From NCBI GenBank assembly GCA_005878415.1, contig VBMM01000103.1:1-14718 (forward strand): a DNA stretch of 14,718 bases, written 5' to 3'. The notes under the pieces were generated by a model. That model saw only the letters and a program-made list of their open reading frames with translations, searched no databases and had not been told where the DNA came from. The translations under genes were made by a program, and so were the position numbers. This document shows, one piece after another, positions 1 through 8,100 of the stretch (positions are counted from its first letter, which is position 1; each line of letters begins with the position of its first letter). Origin of the DNA: Methanobacteriota archaeon (GTDB taxonomy: Archaea; Thermoplasmatota; Thermoplasmata; RBG-16-68-12).

Positions 1-97
1 CCTCCGGGGCGCGGACGACCGCGTTCTTCTTCGTGAAGTCCTTGGCGCACAAGCCCTCGTAGGTTGGGCCTTCGGCACCGCATTCCACGCAGAACAT
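1..97 (-). CDS. nmd3: NMD3 family ribosomal subunit export/biogenesis protein, N-terminus only
   Basis: Partial gene running off the left edge. The first 32 residues are visible, starting MFCVECGAEGPTYEGLCAKD. The opening MFCxxCG, followed about ten residues later by YEGLC, is the N-terminal zinc ribbon typical of archaeal NMD3. In eukaryotes NMD3 is the 60S export adaptor; the archaeal homologues are taken to act on the large ribosomal subunit, but their exact role is less clear. Visible metal ligands are Cys3, Cys6 and Cys17. The position where the fourth Cys is expected (GLCxxC) reads Asp20. The ATG at 97-95 is chosen because the conserved motif begins right after it and a TATA-like box lies about 30 nt upstream. 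Divergent from the membrane protein gene at 207. The identification rests on a short stretch but the motif is distinctive. Confidence 0.85.
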   Translation of the reverse strand, partial: MFCVECGAEGPTYEGLCAKDFTKKNAVVRAPE

Positions 98-125
98 GTC
101 GCGGTCGGTTCCTATGGTGCCGCGC

Positions 126-133
126 TACTTAAG
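126..133 (-). promoter_or_regulatory. TATA-like box for nmd3
   Basis: On the minus strand this reads CTTAAGTA, an AT-rich island in GC-rich surroundings. It lies about 30 nt upstream of the nmd3 ATG, which would give a nearly leaderless transcript. Inferred from spacing and composition only. Confidence 0.5.
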
Positions 134-173
134 GGGTGGCGTGACGGCGCGCCCCGATAGCCGAGGAGAAGGC

Positions 174-182
174 CATAAGTAT
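174..182 (+). promoter_or_regulatory. TATA-like box for the plus-strand membrane protein
   Basis: Reads CATAAGTAT. Its start is 33 nt upstream of the ATG at 207, the geometry of a leaderless archaeal promoter. A GGAGG at 189-193 lies 7 nt before an in-frame GTG at 201, so the alternative start GTG 201 cannot be excluded. Confidence 0.5.
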
Positions 183-206
183 GCGGCGGGAGGTCGCTCC
201 GTGTCC

Positions 207-779
207 ATGGCACGGGCGCGTTCCTGGTGGCGGATGCGGCAGATCCGACATCGGGATGCCGTCGTCTTGTCCGTGCTCTCCGCGTCGTTCCTCCTCGCGG
301 GAGAGGTTAACGACCTTCGGACCGCCTACGAGAAGTACATCGCCCCGTACGCGACCCAGCCTCAGGTCGTGGCGAACGTCGTACTCACTGTGCTGGGGTT
401 CACCACAGCTTTCGGCGGGATCTTCGTCTTGCTCGGAGGGCTGCACTTCTCCTGGGGACGCGTTTCCCGCGGGCGGTTCCTCGTCGGCCTCGGACTGGGG
501 GTGAGCCTGCTCGGTCTGATCAGTCGGCTTGCGCGCGCGGCGTTGGCCCCGGCCGAATTCGGCCCGGATGTCGAGCAGCTCATGTCGGGGGTCACCGGGA
601 TCGGCGTGCTCTTCGGGATCGGCAGCCACGCGCTCATGGGCCGGTACGCCCTGATGCTCAAGAAACACGCGAGACGGGTTTGGCGTCGTTGGAGGAAGAC
701 CGAGCGGCCGCCCCGCCGGCCAGCCGACTCCGAGGAACGCGTCACATCAGGACGAACTGGGCGTGCGGCACGCCGTTGA
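207..779 (+). CDS. Predicted multi-pass membrane protein, unknown function
   Basis: I do not recognise the family. From the ATG at 207 the product is 190 residues (MARARSWWRMRQ...). Hydrophobic segments are visible at roughly residues 15-32, 48-74, 86-108 and 124-146, suggesting four membrane helices. Basic clusters flank them, and there is a strongly basic Arg-rich tail (about residues 147-190) that probably lies in the cytoplasm. There are no obvious catalytic or metal-binding motifs. Codons upstream of 201 look non-coding, and the TATA-like box at 174-182 favours ATG 207, with GTG 201 as the alternative. The last 38 nt overlap the end of the convergent DUF424 gene. It sits alone on the plus strand between nmd3 and the DUF424-mcm group, so it looks like a lineage-specific insertion into a conserved neighbourhood. 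Confidence 0.75.
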   Translation: MARARSWWRMRQIRHRDAVVLSVLSASFLLAGEVNDLRTAYEKYIAPYATQPQVVANVVLTVLGFTTAFGGIFVLLGGLHFSWGRVSRGRFLVGLGLGVSLLGLISRLARAALAPAEFGPDVEQLMSGVTGIGVLFGIGSHALMGRYALMLKKHARRVWRRWRKTERPPRRPADSEERVTSGRTGRAARR

Positions 780-1035
780 TCCACAGGATCCCGTCTTCCG
801 AGACGAAACCGGCACGCTTCGCGGCCTCGATCGTCTCCCGGCCGACGAAGTTCCCGATCGTCGCCAGCTGAAGGTTCGAGACGAGCATCTCCTCGCTGAC
901 AATGTCGCCTTCGTAAAACTTCCCGACCTCGATCTTGAACTTCCCTTCGCGGAATGTCTTGCCGACGAGGTCCGCATCCGCCGCAGCGACGAGTGTCTCC
1001 TTTCCCTGATGGTACACCTTCATGCGAATCGGCAT
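742..1035 (-). CDS. DUF424 family protein
   Basis: A 97-residue protein of the archaeal DUF424 family, which has no established biochemical function. Family features visible: N-terminal KVYHQGKETLVAAADADLVGK, GKTFREGKFKIEV, then IGNFVGRETIEAAKRAGFV, and the near-C-terminal INGVPHAQFV signature. Length matches the usual 90-100 residues. Two starts are possible: ATG 1035 (MPIRMKVY...) and ATG 1023 (MKVY...). The shorter form agrees with where family similarity begins. The gene starts 13 nt after the mcm stop, so it is probably co-transcribed with mcm. As I recall, DUF424, MCM, aIF2-beta and NMD3 genes often cluster in euryarchaea, which would fit a link to replication or translation; this is context inference only. 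The 3' end overlaps the convergent membrane protein gene by 38 nt. Confidence 0.92.
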   Translation of the reverse strand: MPIRMKVYHQGKETLVAAADADLVGKTFREGKFKIEVGKFYEGDIVSEEMLVSNLQLATIGNFVGRETIEAAKRAGFVSEDGILWINGVPHAQFVLM

Positions 1036-1048
1036 CGGCGGGCCGGCG

Positions 1049-4000
1049 CTACAACCTCTCGACGAGCTTATACTTGTTTTTCGCGGGGCTGTAAATCTCT
1101 CCCTCTTGCGCCCACCGCTTCAGCCACGCGTCCACCTTGGCCGGCGGGATGTCGCGTTCCTGCGCGAGGCGGACGATGTCCTCGTAGTCTGCGACGCCCT
1201 CCGGCCCGGCGAGTTCGCTGATGATGTCGCGGATCGAGATGATCTGCTCCCGTTGCGATTGACTGATGCCGGTCTGGATGATGTCGATGTCGAATCGGCC
1301 TTCCTCGCCAGCGACCTTGCCCATCCAGTATTCGACGATGCGCACGGCTCGCTCTGCGTCGTCTGCGGTAACGGCCTCGCTCAAACGGAGGCGAGCGCCC
1401 GCCTCGGAGAGGCGGATGATGGCCTCGAGTTGCCGTGGCGTGATGGGGACGCTGGAGCCTGCCGCTTCTCCGGTCTTACGAATATCGAGATATTTCTTCT
1501 CGATGATCGCCATGGCCTCCTCCGTCATCACCGGATAGATGCGCTTCGCATAGGCCACGTACTTCCGAAGGAAATCGGGCGTGAAATGCGGCATGTACGG
1601 TTCCTCAAGTTCCCGAGTCTCTGGAGCGCTTGAGCCTTCTTCGCGGCGTTTGGCGATCTCCCCGACTCTGTGTCCTCTCAAGACGTGTTCAGCCAGTTGC
1701 CGATCCCTCTCGGCCTCCGGCCGATCAATCAAGGAGAAGATGATGTCGAACCTCGACAACAGGGTAGGAGGCAGGTCAATCTGCTCCGAGATATACTTGT
1801 GCTCGTCGAAGCGTCCGAACTTCGGGTTGGCGGCAGCGAGGACGGAACAACGGGCTTGCAGGACCGCGGTGATGCCTGCCTTCGCGACACTGATTCGTTG
1901 TTGTTCCAAGGCCTCGTGGATCGATGATCGATCCTGAGGATTCATCTTGTCAAGTTCGTCCAAACACGCGAGCCCTCGATCAGCGAGGACCAGCGCCCCC
2001 GCCTCGAGCGTCCATCGTCCTTCGCCGAATTCATCGCGCGTCGCAACCGCGGTCAGCCCCGCGCCGGATGCGGCACGTCCTGTCGCGTAAATCCCGCGGG
2101 GCGACAGACGGCTCATGTACGAAAGGAGTTCGGATTTGGCGGTGTTGTGGCTGATGATTCCATTTGCGATAAACCGCTTCGGTCCTGGGACTTCGATGTC
2201 GTACACCGTTGCGCGCCCCGCCCTTCGGATAGAAGTGATTCGTTCCGAATTCTGTCCGTGCCTTCGACGCATTCTGCTCGAGACGCGCTTCACAACACCT
2301 CGGAGCCGCGCACGCTTCTTCGAGCTGACGAACCCGATAGCCTTGGAAAACCGGAGAATCGAGTCGGTCCGTCGAATTACGAGGGAGCCACTCGGGCCTC
2401 CGTGGACGATTGCGCCTCTCAGGAGGTGCGGCCGGGGAGCCGGCCCCCAAAGAATACTACTGTGAATTCCCCAGCGGAGAAGTATCGTCTGGACATCACG
2501 AAGAAGTTCAACATTCACGGACCGAAGCGTGACCGCAGTTTTTCCCCGACCACCGGAGAAGCAAGAGCCGTCCGCCTCGAATAACCAACGGAGGAAGGAC
2601 GCTACCACCGAATCCCGCGATGCAAAGATCGGTTCCGGTATCCGGCGTCGCTGGAGTGGACTGAGCCACCGTGCAATCGGCGTCCGGTTGACCGCGTAAT
2701 ACGTGACTGAATTTCTGTAAGCTTCGCGGAGGGGGACAACCCCGAACGCGCGCCGAAACAGACCTGCCAGCCTGGGTGACAGGTCTCTTTCTCCGTCAGC
2801 CACCGTGTAGCCGAGACTCCGTTCCCGCGACCAACCATCGCCCAGGATGTAGCCCATGATGGCCGCCAGATCTTCCGTGACAAACTGAGGAACGCGCACG
2901 TGCCACGAACGGTGGAAGTATCGAGGTTCATGCCATCCAGTCGGAACGAGAGCCCGCTTCCAACACTTGATGCTTCGTGCCGTCCGCAGTCGGTCACCGA
3001 CGCGAAGCTCATCAAGACGACGCCACTCGCCTTTCCGGGTCTTCGGATTCCATGCGAGTAGCGGGTGGTTGTACGTCCCTTGGATGCATTTGCCGGATTC
3101 GGTGACCACCTGGAGGATCGGCTGATTTGCGTACCGGTGGAAACGGGTTGCCCATCCGTTCCGATATCCACCGGCACCCAAACGGACCTGCGTCCGGATG
3201 CGGTCCATGTGATTTCTACCGAGGTCCTGCAATTTCGCGACCGTCCCGTTTCCCAAGACGATTCGCTCGTCCCCGACCAGGCAACCGGGATCTCCGACAA
3301 GCAGGATGTGGATGTCCCCACGGATCCTTCTCCCGTCGGGCATCACCTTCGGAACCCCGCTGAAAACCTGGAGCGCCAACGCTTCCTTCTCGACGTGGAG
3401 ACCGTATATCGACGGTGCGACGGAGTTCACCATCAACCGGAAGATGTCCGGATCCGCACCGGCCTCCCGAATTAGGCGGGCGTCTTCCTCCGTCACCTCG
3501 ATCTCTTCGAACTCGACCTGCTCTTGTTCCATCGAGTTGGCGTCCATGAAAATGTCGAACAGAGTCGAGCGGGCTCCTGGCCTCCCCTTCTGAACGCTCC
3601 GAAGGATGCCGTTGAAGATCACGCGTTGTCCAGGTGTGATGCGTCCCGTCAGATCGTCTTCGACGTACAGCGTCAAACGCTGGGGTTCTTCCCCTCCGCG
3701 GAGTCCCTCCGGCGCCTCCTGGATTTCCAGCTTCTGTGTGTCGAGGTACACGGAGGTCTCCGTCAGGAGCTTGAATTTCGTCGCGCTCGCCGAACGTTTG
3801 CAGCCACCTTGTTCCTCGTAACACTCGAGCGGTTCGCGGAAGTTCTGTCCATCTTGAGGTTCCTTGAGGACCGTCCCGCATCGGAGACACTGGAAGAGAG
3901 CGTCCGTGACGCGCGGTCGTACCTCCGTGGATTTTCGGACGAGCCCCTCGACCGCGATGTACTGTCCGAGGTGTTTCGCCCGCAGGTCGCGGATTGGGAC

Positions 4001-4339
4001 GCGGCGATCCCGCGGCAACGACTTTATCCGCAGATGAATTAGGGCCATCTCCTCTCCCGGCGGCACGAGCCTTCGGACTGCCTCCTCCCCGGCCGCGAGG
4101 ACGTTCAGCGGGTGCCTCAGAAGGTAAATCGCCATGTCCGTGTCGAAGCGGTTCATCTCGTCGAACGCGACCGCGAGGGTCCGTTCCTCCGGATAGCGGT
4201 CGGCGACGGAGATGATCTTCGAGAGGTAGCCCATCTCCTCGAAGAACTCCTCCCACTTCGCGATCAGTTCGTCCTGCGGAAACTCGACGAGCACGCCGCT
4301 CCCCCGGCTCGGAGGCGGCGCAGCATCGGGCGCACTCAT
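1049..4339 (-). CDS. mcm: MCM replicative DNA helicase containing an intein
   Basis: Minichromosome maintenance helicase, the hexameric 3'-5' ATPase that unwinds the replication fork in archaea. The precursor is 1096 residues. Removing the 380-residue intein leaves 716, close to the usual 670-700. Domains: N-terminal OB and zinc region with Cys151, Cys154, Cys173, Cys180; AAA+ core with Walker A GDPG(352)/TAKS(733) split by the intein; Walker B DELD at 794-797; sensor 1 Asn in AAANP near 838; arginine finger in LLSRFD near 863; C-terminal winged helix about 1030-1096. All key ATPase residues are present. The ATG at 4339 is preferred over an in-frame GTG at 4426 because the extra 29 residues look unlike MCM. 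The zinc-ribbon gene stops 94 nt upstream, no clear TATA box lies between, and DUF424 follows 13 nt downstream, so a three-gene transcript is likely. Confidence 0.97.
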   Translation of the reverse strand: MSAPDAAPPPSRGSGVLVEFPQDELIAKWEEFFEEMGYLSKIISVADRYPEERTLAVAFDEMNRFDTDMAIYLLRHPLNVLAAGEEAVRRLVPPGEEMALIHLRIKSLPRDRRVPIRDLRAKHLGQYIAVEGLVRKSTEVRPRVTDALFQCLRCGTVLKEPQDGQNFREPLECYEEQGGCKRSASATKFKLLTETSVYLDTQKLEIQEAPEGLRGGEEPQRLTLYVEDDLTGRITPGQRVIFNGILRSVQKGRPGARSTLFDIFMDANSMEQEQVEFEEIEVTEEDARLIREAGADPDIFRLMVNSVAPSIYGLHVEKEALALQVFSGVPKVMPDGRRIRGDIHILLVGDPGCLVGDERIVLGNGTVAKLQDLGRNHMDRIRTQVRLGAGGYRNGWATRFHRYANQPILQVVTESGKCIQGTYNHPLLAWNPKTRKGEWRRLDELRVGDRLRTARSIKCWKRALVPTGWHEPRYFHRSWHVRVPQFVTEDLAAIMGYILGDGWSRERSLGYTVADGERDLSPRLAGLFRRAFGVVPLREAYRNSVTYYAVNRTPIARWLSPLQRRRIPEPIFASRDSVVASFLRWLFEADGSCFSGGRGKTAVTLRSVNVELLRDVQTILLRWGIHSSILWGPAPRPHLLRGAIVHGGPSGSLVIRRTDSILRFSKAIGFVSSKKRARLRGVVKRVSSRMRRRHGQNSERITSIRRAGRATVYDIEVPGPKRFIANGIISHNTAKSELLSYMSRLSPRGIYATGRAASGAGLTAVATRDEFGEGRWTLEAGALVLADRGLACLDELDKMNPQDRSSIHEALEQQRISVAKAGITAVLQARCSVLAAANPKFGRFDEHKYISEQIDLPPTLLSRFDIIFSLIDRPEAERDRQLAEHVLRGHRVGEIAKRREEGSSAPETRELEEPYMPHFTPDFLRKYVAYAKRIYPVMTEEAMAIIEKKYLDIRKTGEAAGSSVPITPRQLEAIIRLSEAGARLRLSEAVTADDAERAVRIVEYWMGKVAGEEGRFDIDIIQTGISQSQREQIISIRDIISELAGPEGVADYEDIVRLAQERDIPPAKVDAWLKRWAQEGEIYSPAKNKYKLVERL
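2144..3283 (-). mobile_element. Intein with LAGLIDADG homing endonuclease in the MCM P-loop
   Basis: In-frame protein-splicing element of exactly 380 codons, residues 353-732 of the MCM precursor. Splicing residues are all visible: Cys1 (CLVGDERIV, block A), TxxH at Thr70-His73 (block B), block F around 360-375 (VYDIEVPGPKRF), penultimate His379, terminal Asn380, and Thr as the +1 extein residue. Between the splicing blocks are two LAGLIDADG motifs, IMGYILGDGW (Asp149) and LRWLFEADGS (Asp238), each keeping the acidic metal ligand, so a single-chain homing endonuclease is probably intact. Insertion is between GDPG and TAKS of Walker A, the kind of conserved nucleotide-binding site that inteins favour; CDC21/MCM inteins are known in other archaea. 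By eye the segment looks somewhat less GC-rich than the flanking exteins, consistent with separate ancestry, but I did not compute this. Confidence 0.97.
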
Positions 4340-4433
4340 ATCGTTTCGAGTCTCCCTTCCACTGTGGTCCGTATCACGCCTGATTCTAGGTGCGGCCGTT
4401 TCCACTGGAGATTCAACGATGCGCACCCATGCG

Positions 4434-4589
4434 TCATGCGCACGGCGAGTATCCGCACGCGCGGCAGCGAACGCAGCCGTCGGCGTGGTCGAGAGGCGCT
4501 CCGCATTCCGGACATTCGACTTGGAGCTGGGCCGTGCGCGGCCGGACCGAATCCGAGGACCCGGATCTCGGGAGGCGCAGACTCCTCAC
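4434..4589 (-). CDS. Small zinc-ribbon protein (51 aa)
   Basis: Short gene read from GTG at 4589. The C-terminal half contains CPECGAPLDHADGCVRCRAC followed by GYSPCA. This is a zinc-ribbon pattern CxxC-x10-C-x2-C-x2-C (Cys26, Cys29, Cys39, Cys42, Cys45, with an extra Cys50). The GC...C..CGYSPC ending resembles the zinc-ribbon tails of adenosylcobalamin-dependent ribonucleotide reductases and many small archaeal Zn-ribbon proteins. The N-terminal half is basic and low in recognisable structure. Start choice: the minus-strand TATA-like box at 4616-4623 lies about 30 nt upstream of the GTG, as for a leaderless gene. A nearby ATG at 4594 is in a different frame and gives no Cys pattern. mcm starts 94 nt downstream. 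Function unknown; a nucleic-acid or protein-binding adaptor is possible. It could also be the remnant of a longer protein. Confidence 0.65.
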   Translation of the reverse strand: MRSLRLPRSGSSDSVRPRTAQLQVECPECGAPLDHADGCVRCRACGYSPCA

Positions 4590-4614
4590 CCATCCGAGTC
4601 CTACGGCAGCGGCC

Positions 4615-4624
4615 CATTAAAAGG
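4615..4624. promoter_or_regulatory. Shared TATA-like box, zinc-ribbon gene (-) and FmdE gene (+)
   Basis: Reads CATTAAAAGG on the plus strand and CCTTTTAATG on the minus strand, the only strongly AT-rich island in this spacer. The minus-strand reading sits about 30 nt before the zinc-ribbon GTG. The plus-strand reading would start a transcript near 4645, leaving about 50 nt of leader before the FmdE ATG. Bidirectional use is inferred. Confidence 0.5.
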
Positions 4625-4672
4625 GGTCCAGGGAGAGGTGTGCGAAAGTGCGAGCCTGCGCGAAGGTTCATT

Positions 4673-4693
4673 CCGGGCCACGCGTTGGCCCGG
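4673..4693 (+). promoter_or_regulatory. Perfect 8-bp hairpin in the FmdE leader
   Basis: CCGGGCCA, loop CGCGT, TGGCCCGG forms a perfect GC-rich stem ending 4 nt before the FmdE ATG. Its 3' arm overlaps the start of CCGGAGG (4690-4696), which can pair instead with CCTCCCGG (4704-4711) just inside the gene and would hide the Shine-Dalgarno-like GGAGG and the ATG. The two folds compete for 4690-4693. A role in translational control is an inference from complementarity. Confidence 0.4.
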
Positions 4694-4697
4694 AGGG

Positions 4698-5102
4698 ATG
4701 GACCTCCCGGAGGAACTCGCCGCGCTCCAGCGGTTCCACGGCCACCTCGGCGTCTACGTGACCTTGGGGTTGCGGATGGGCGCGGTCGGCAAGCGACGGT
4801 TCGGCCATTACAAGGGGCTGACGGCGTCGGTGCGAAGCCAACCCGACCCGCCGATGCGATGCGTCTTGGACGGGATCCAGTTTTCGAGCGGCTGCACGTT
4901 CGGGAAGGGGAACATCTCCCTCGAGCCGGGTTCGGAGCCCGAGGTGACGTTCGAGAAGGAAGGCAAGCGATTTCGGGTCGCCTTGAAGAAAGGTTGGCGA
5001 GAGAAAATCGACCGGGAGATGTCGAAGGACAAAGAGCTCGAACAATCGCTGTTCTATTACGAGATCCCGGAGAGCGACGTCTTCGACATCCGGGATGGTT
5101 GA
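4698..5102 (+). CDS. FmdE/FwdE-family protein (formylmethanofuran dehydrogenase subunit E-like)
   Basis: A 134-residue single-domain protein of the FmdE family (Pfam PF02663). Diagnostic features: FHGHLGVYVTLGLRMG near the N-terminus (His14, His16), then CVLDGIQFSSGCTFGKGNI (Cys55, Asp58, Cys66), probably a metal-binding pocket. The C-terminal zinc finger of some methanogen FwdE proteins is absent. Subunit E is associated with tungsten/molybdenum formylmethanofuran dehydrogenase, but stand-alone relatives occur in many non-methanogens with unknown function, and no other Fwd/Fmd subunit is present here. The ATG at 4698 is chosen because family similarity begins just after it. An in-frame GTG at 4638 would add 20 residues lacking family character. 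It ends 2 nt before the stop of the convergent protease gene. It is preceded by a hairpin that could control translation. Confidence 0.9.
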   Translation: MDLPEELAALQRFHGHLGVYVTLGLRMGAVGKRRFGHYKGLTASVRSQPDPPMRCVLDGIQFSSGCTFGKGNISLEPGSEPEVTFEKEGKRFRVALKKGWREKIDREMSKDKELEQSLFYYEIPESDVFDIRDG

Positions 5103-5104
5103 GG

Positions 5105-8100
5105 TCACCAGCCTGCGACGGTCCATGTCGCCTCGCGTGGCACGTGGACCCAGTAGCCTTGGCCCGACACGAGGACGTCGGCGCTTGCCAGATCGCGGAC
5201 GTGATACGGCCCCGCGGGATCGAAGCCCAAGACCTCGTCCGCGCCCGTCGCGGTTCGGAGCATCTGGACCGTCATCCCGACGGCGAGGCCCGGGAGGCCG
5301 ACCAGGTTCCATCCCGTGCAGAGTCGCACCTGCCCAATCTCCGGCACGATCCCGAGGACGAGCAGGGAGTCCGAGGCCGTCCCGTTGATCCAGAAGCCGC
5401 GGCCGGCCGGCAATGCGAACGACGTAGGATCGAGGGGGCGCGCGGACGCCCATTGGAAGCCGCCTCCGCATCCGTCGTACGTCCACGCGTCCGCCCACGC
5501 GCGGCCCGCCGCGAAATCGAGGAACGCCGGGTCCGTCAGGTCCGCCGGCATCCCGAGCAAGTTCAGGCCGGCCCCCATCGCAAGATGGGCCTTCACGGCG
5601 AGCGTCGTGGCATTCGCCAGATTCCCGACGGCATCGATCGTCTCGATGCGATAGAAGTAATCGGAAGCGTCATTGCCGCGACCTGGATCCACGAACGCAT
5701 AGCGGCTCGAGCCGTTCGCGAGGATTGGCCCGGTGATGTCCGCGTACGAACCGCGGGGCGCGTTCGAGCGGAGAACCCGATACTCCGTCGTGCCGCCGTA
5801 CAAGCCTTCGTCCCAGGCCGCGAGCCATCCGATCTCGAGGTCGTTGATTCCGTTCGTGAGGCGGATCGAGTCGGCGGCGGCCGCTGCCGGCGGGACCCCG
5901 TCGGGCCCGAGGAGGATGACGAGGAAGCAGTCAAAGGCGTACGGCCCCCAGTTCCCCGCGGCGTCCCGGGCATGGACCCATGCGCACGTTGCCCCGGGGG
6001 CCGACGCGAGGCCTCCCTGCCACGAGAGGTTCTCGACCGTCGCGTCGAACGCGCCGTCGACCGCGGTCATTGGACGGCCGGTTCCGTTGGCGGCGGGGGT
6101 TGGCGGCGCGACCTGAACGAAGAGCTCTGCGGCCGCGACCGTGCTGGCGGCGCGATTCCGATCGTCGGCCGTCGCGCGGAACGCCACGGTGGATCCGGCG
6201 CCGGGGGGCCGCGGGGCGACGCGGACGCTGCCCGCCCAGAGGATCGGTCCGTCCGTGTCGCCGCCGGGACGGGCGATTTCGAAGGTCGCATCCGTGCGGT
6301 GATCCGCGGACAGGGATGGCGTTCCGTCGTCCTGCGCCTGGATCCGGAGGAGATACCGGTCCCCGTTCTCGGCCGCGGTGATGTCCCAGGTGTAGGTCCG
6401 CGCGGCCCCGGGCAGGGTCGCGATTGTCGTCCACGTTTGCCCTGAGTCCGCGCTCGCGGCGAGGGTGAAGCCCGCGATGGCGACGCCGGTCCCGTACGCG
6501 GTCGCGGTCCAGTCGATCGGAATCGAGGGACCCGAGAAGACGCCGCCGTTCGGCGAGGTGATCGCCACGTCCGGATGATCGCGGTCGGTCGTCGATGTCG
6601 CCGTGCTCACGAGCCATCGAAGCGCGGCGTCGAGGATCGCGGCGCGCGTCGGGCTCCCCGGGTTCAGATTCGTGAGGGTCGAGTCGATCCCCGTCGGTTC
6701 GAAGGCGAAGTACACGAGTCGCGAGGCCGTCCCGCCCCATGCGCCGTTCCCTGCCGTGCCGTTGGCAGAGGACGAGATCCATCGCAAACCGACCGGCTGG
6801 TTCTGAGGCGTGCATCCTTGCACGGAGTTATCGTCCGTCCACACGCGGGAGACCGTCCCGCCCGCGGCGTTCGTTGCGAGTTCGTCGTCCGCCCCGCCGT
6901 CCCGGTGCGGCGTGTATCCGATTCCGCCGGTGTACGCTCCGCTGATCGGATCGCCGTTGACGCCGTCCAACGTGGCGATCGTGACGGGGTCGCATACGAA
7001 TGTCGCCTTGAGGACCCCGCCCACCCACGCGGTGCTCTCCGGGCTTGAGAATGTCGAGTCCGGGCTCCCGAGAGCCCACGCTGTGTCGTGGGAGGCGACG
7101 ACGAGGCGGCCGCCGCCGTCGAGGTAGGCTTTCACGAGGGCCCGCGCCGAGGCGTTGAACGGGGGGTATTGCTCGAGGCCGACCTGCCAGATGACCGCCC
7201 GTCGGGCCTGCAGCGTGCCGAGCGGAGGCAGGCCGAGTTCTGCGACCCGCCACATGGACCACGTCCACCCGTTCCCTTCGAGCGCCGCGGCATAGGACGC
7301 CTCGCGCTCCGGTGGAAACGACGATCCGCCCACGACCACGAGCACGTCGCCGAGGCCGGGGGTCCGGAATGCGTAGAGGCGACCTGCGTTCGTGTCGGTC
7401 GTCGCGTTTCCGAGCCGGCCCCGTGACACGATCTCGAAGTCGTACGACGTGTCCGGGACGAGCCGAGACAACGGGATTGCGTGATCCAGGCGAAGGTCCG
7501 ATACGTTTGCGTTCAGGGTGAGAGCGAGTGGGTCCGTCCCATAGCGGACCTCCCCGGTCGCGGGTTCGCTCGTCGACCATCGGATCGTCGAGGAGAACGC
7601 GCCGATGTCGGTCGCGCGGACGTCATGGATCGTCGGGCCGCTCGCGAGCACGCCGGCCTGCGCGGTCGCCGTATGCGGCGGCGACGAATCCTGGTACACC
7701 GCCGTGACCGTGTCGCCTTCCGCGACCTGCAGGACTCCGTCCGCCGCGGGGGTGCCGAACGCCGTCGCGATCGTCCCGCGCCACGTCTCGTCGGGGCCAC
7801 CGCGGGCCACGGTGACGTCCTCGCCGGCCGGTTCGACTCCCGAGGTCACGTGGACGACCGCGGACGGAGCGTCGGAGTCCTCCACGGCGATCCGGATTGT
7901 GTCCGCTTCGGAATACGCCGCGCGGTCGAGGAGGACCCGGCCGTACGCGCCGTCGAGGTTTCCGGTCGCGACGAGGGCGAAGGGCTGCGGTCCGACGGGG
8001 ACATTCGAGCCGACGACCTTCACCTTCCAGTCGCCCGCGATCGCGTTCTTCAGGATCACGGCCTCCTCCACGTTCGTCGTGTCGAACGTCCCGCCGGCGA

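Noticed and set aside
3216..4256. Minus-strand frame (346 codons) in mcm
   Set aside because: Out-of-frame reading of the MCM N-terminal domain; the MCM frame carries the zinc site and P-loop.
4112..6445. Long plus-strand open frame (777 codons)
   Set aside because: It runs antisense through the 5' part of mcm and the C-terminal part of the protease and crosses the FmdE gene in another frame. Composition is Arg/Gly/Pro-rich without domains, as expected for a GC-rich shadow frame.
7829..7840. GGTTCGACTCC resembling a tRNA T-loop
   Set aside because: Lies within protease codons, with no acceptor stem, anticodon arm or D-arm around it on either strand.
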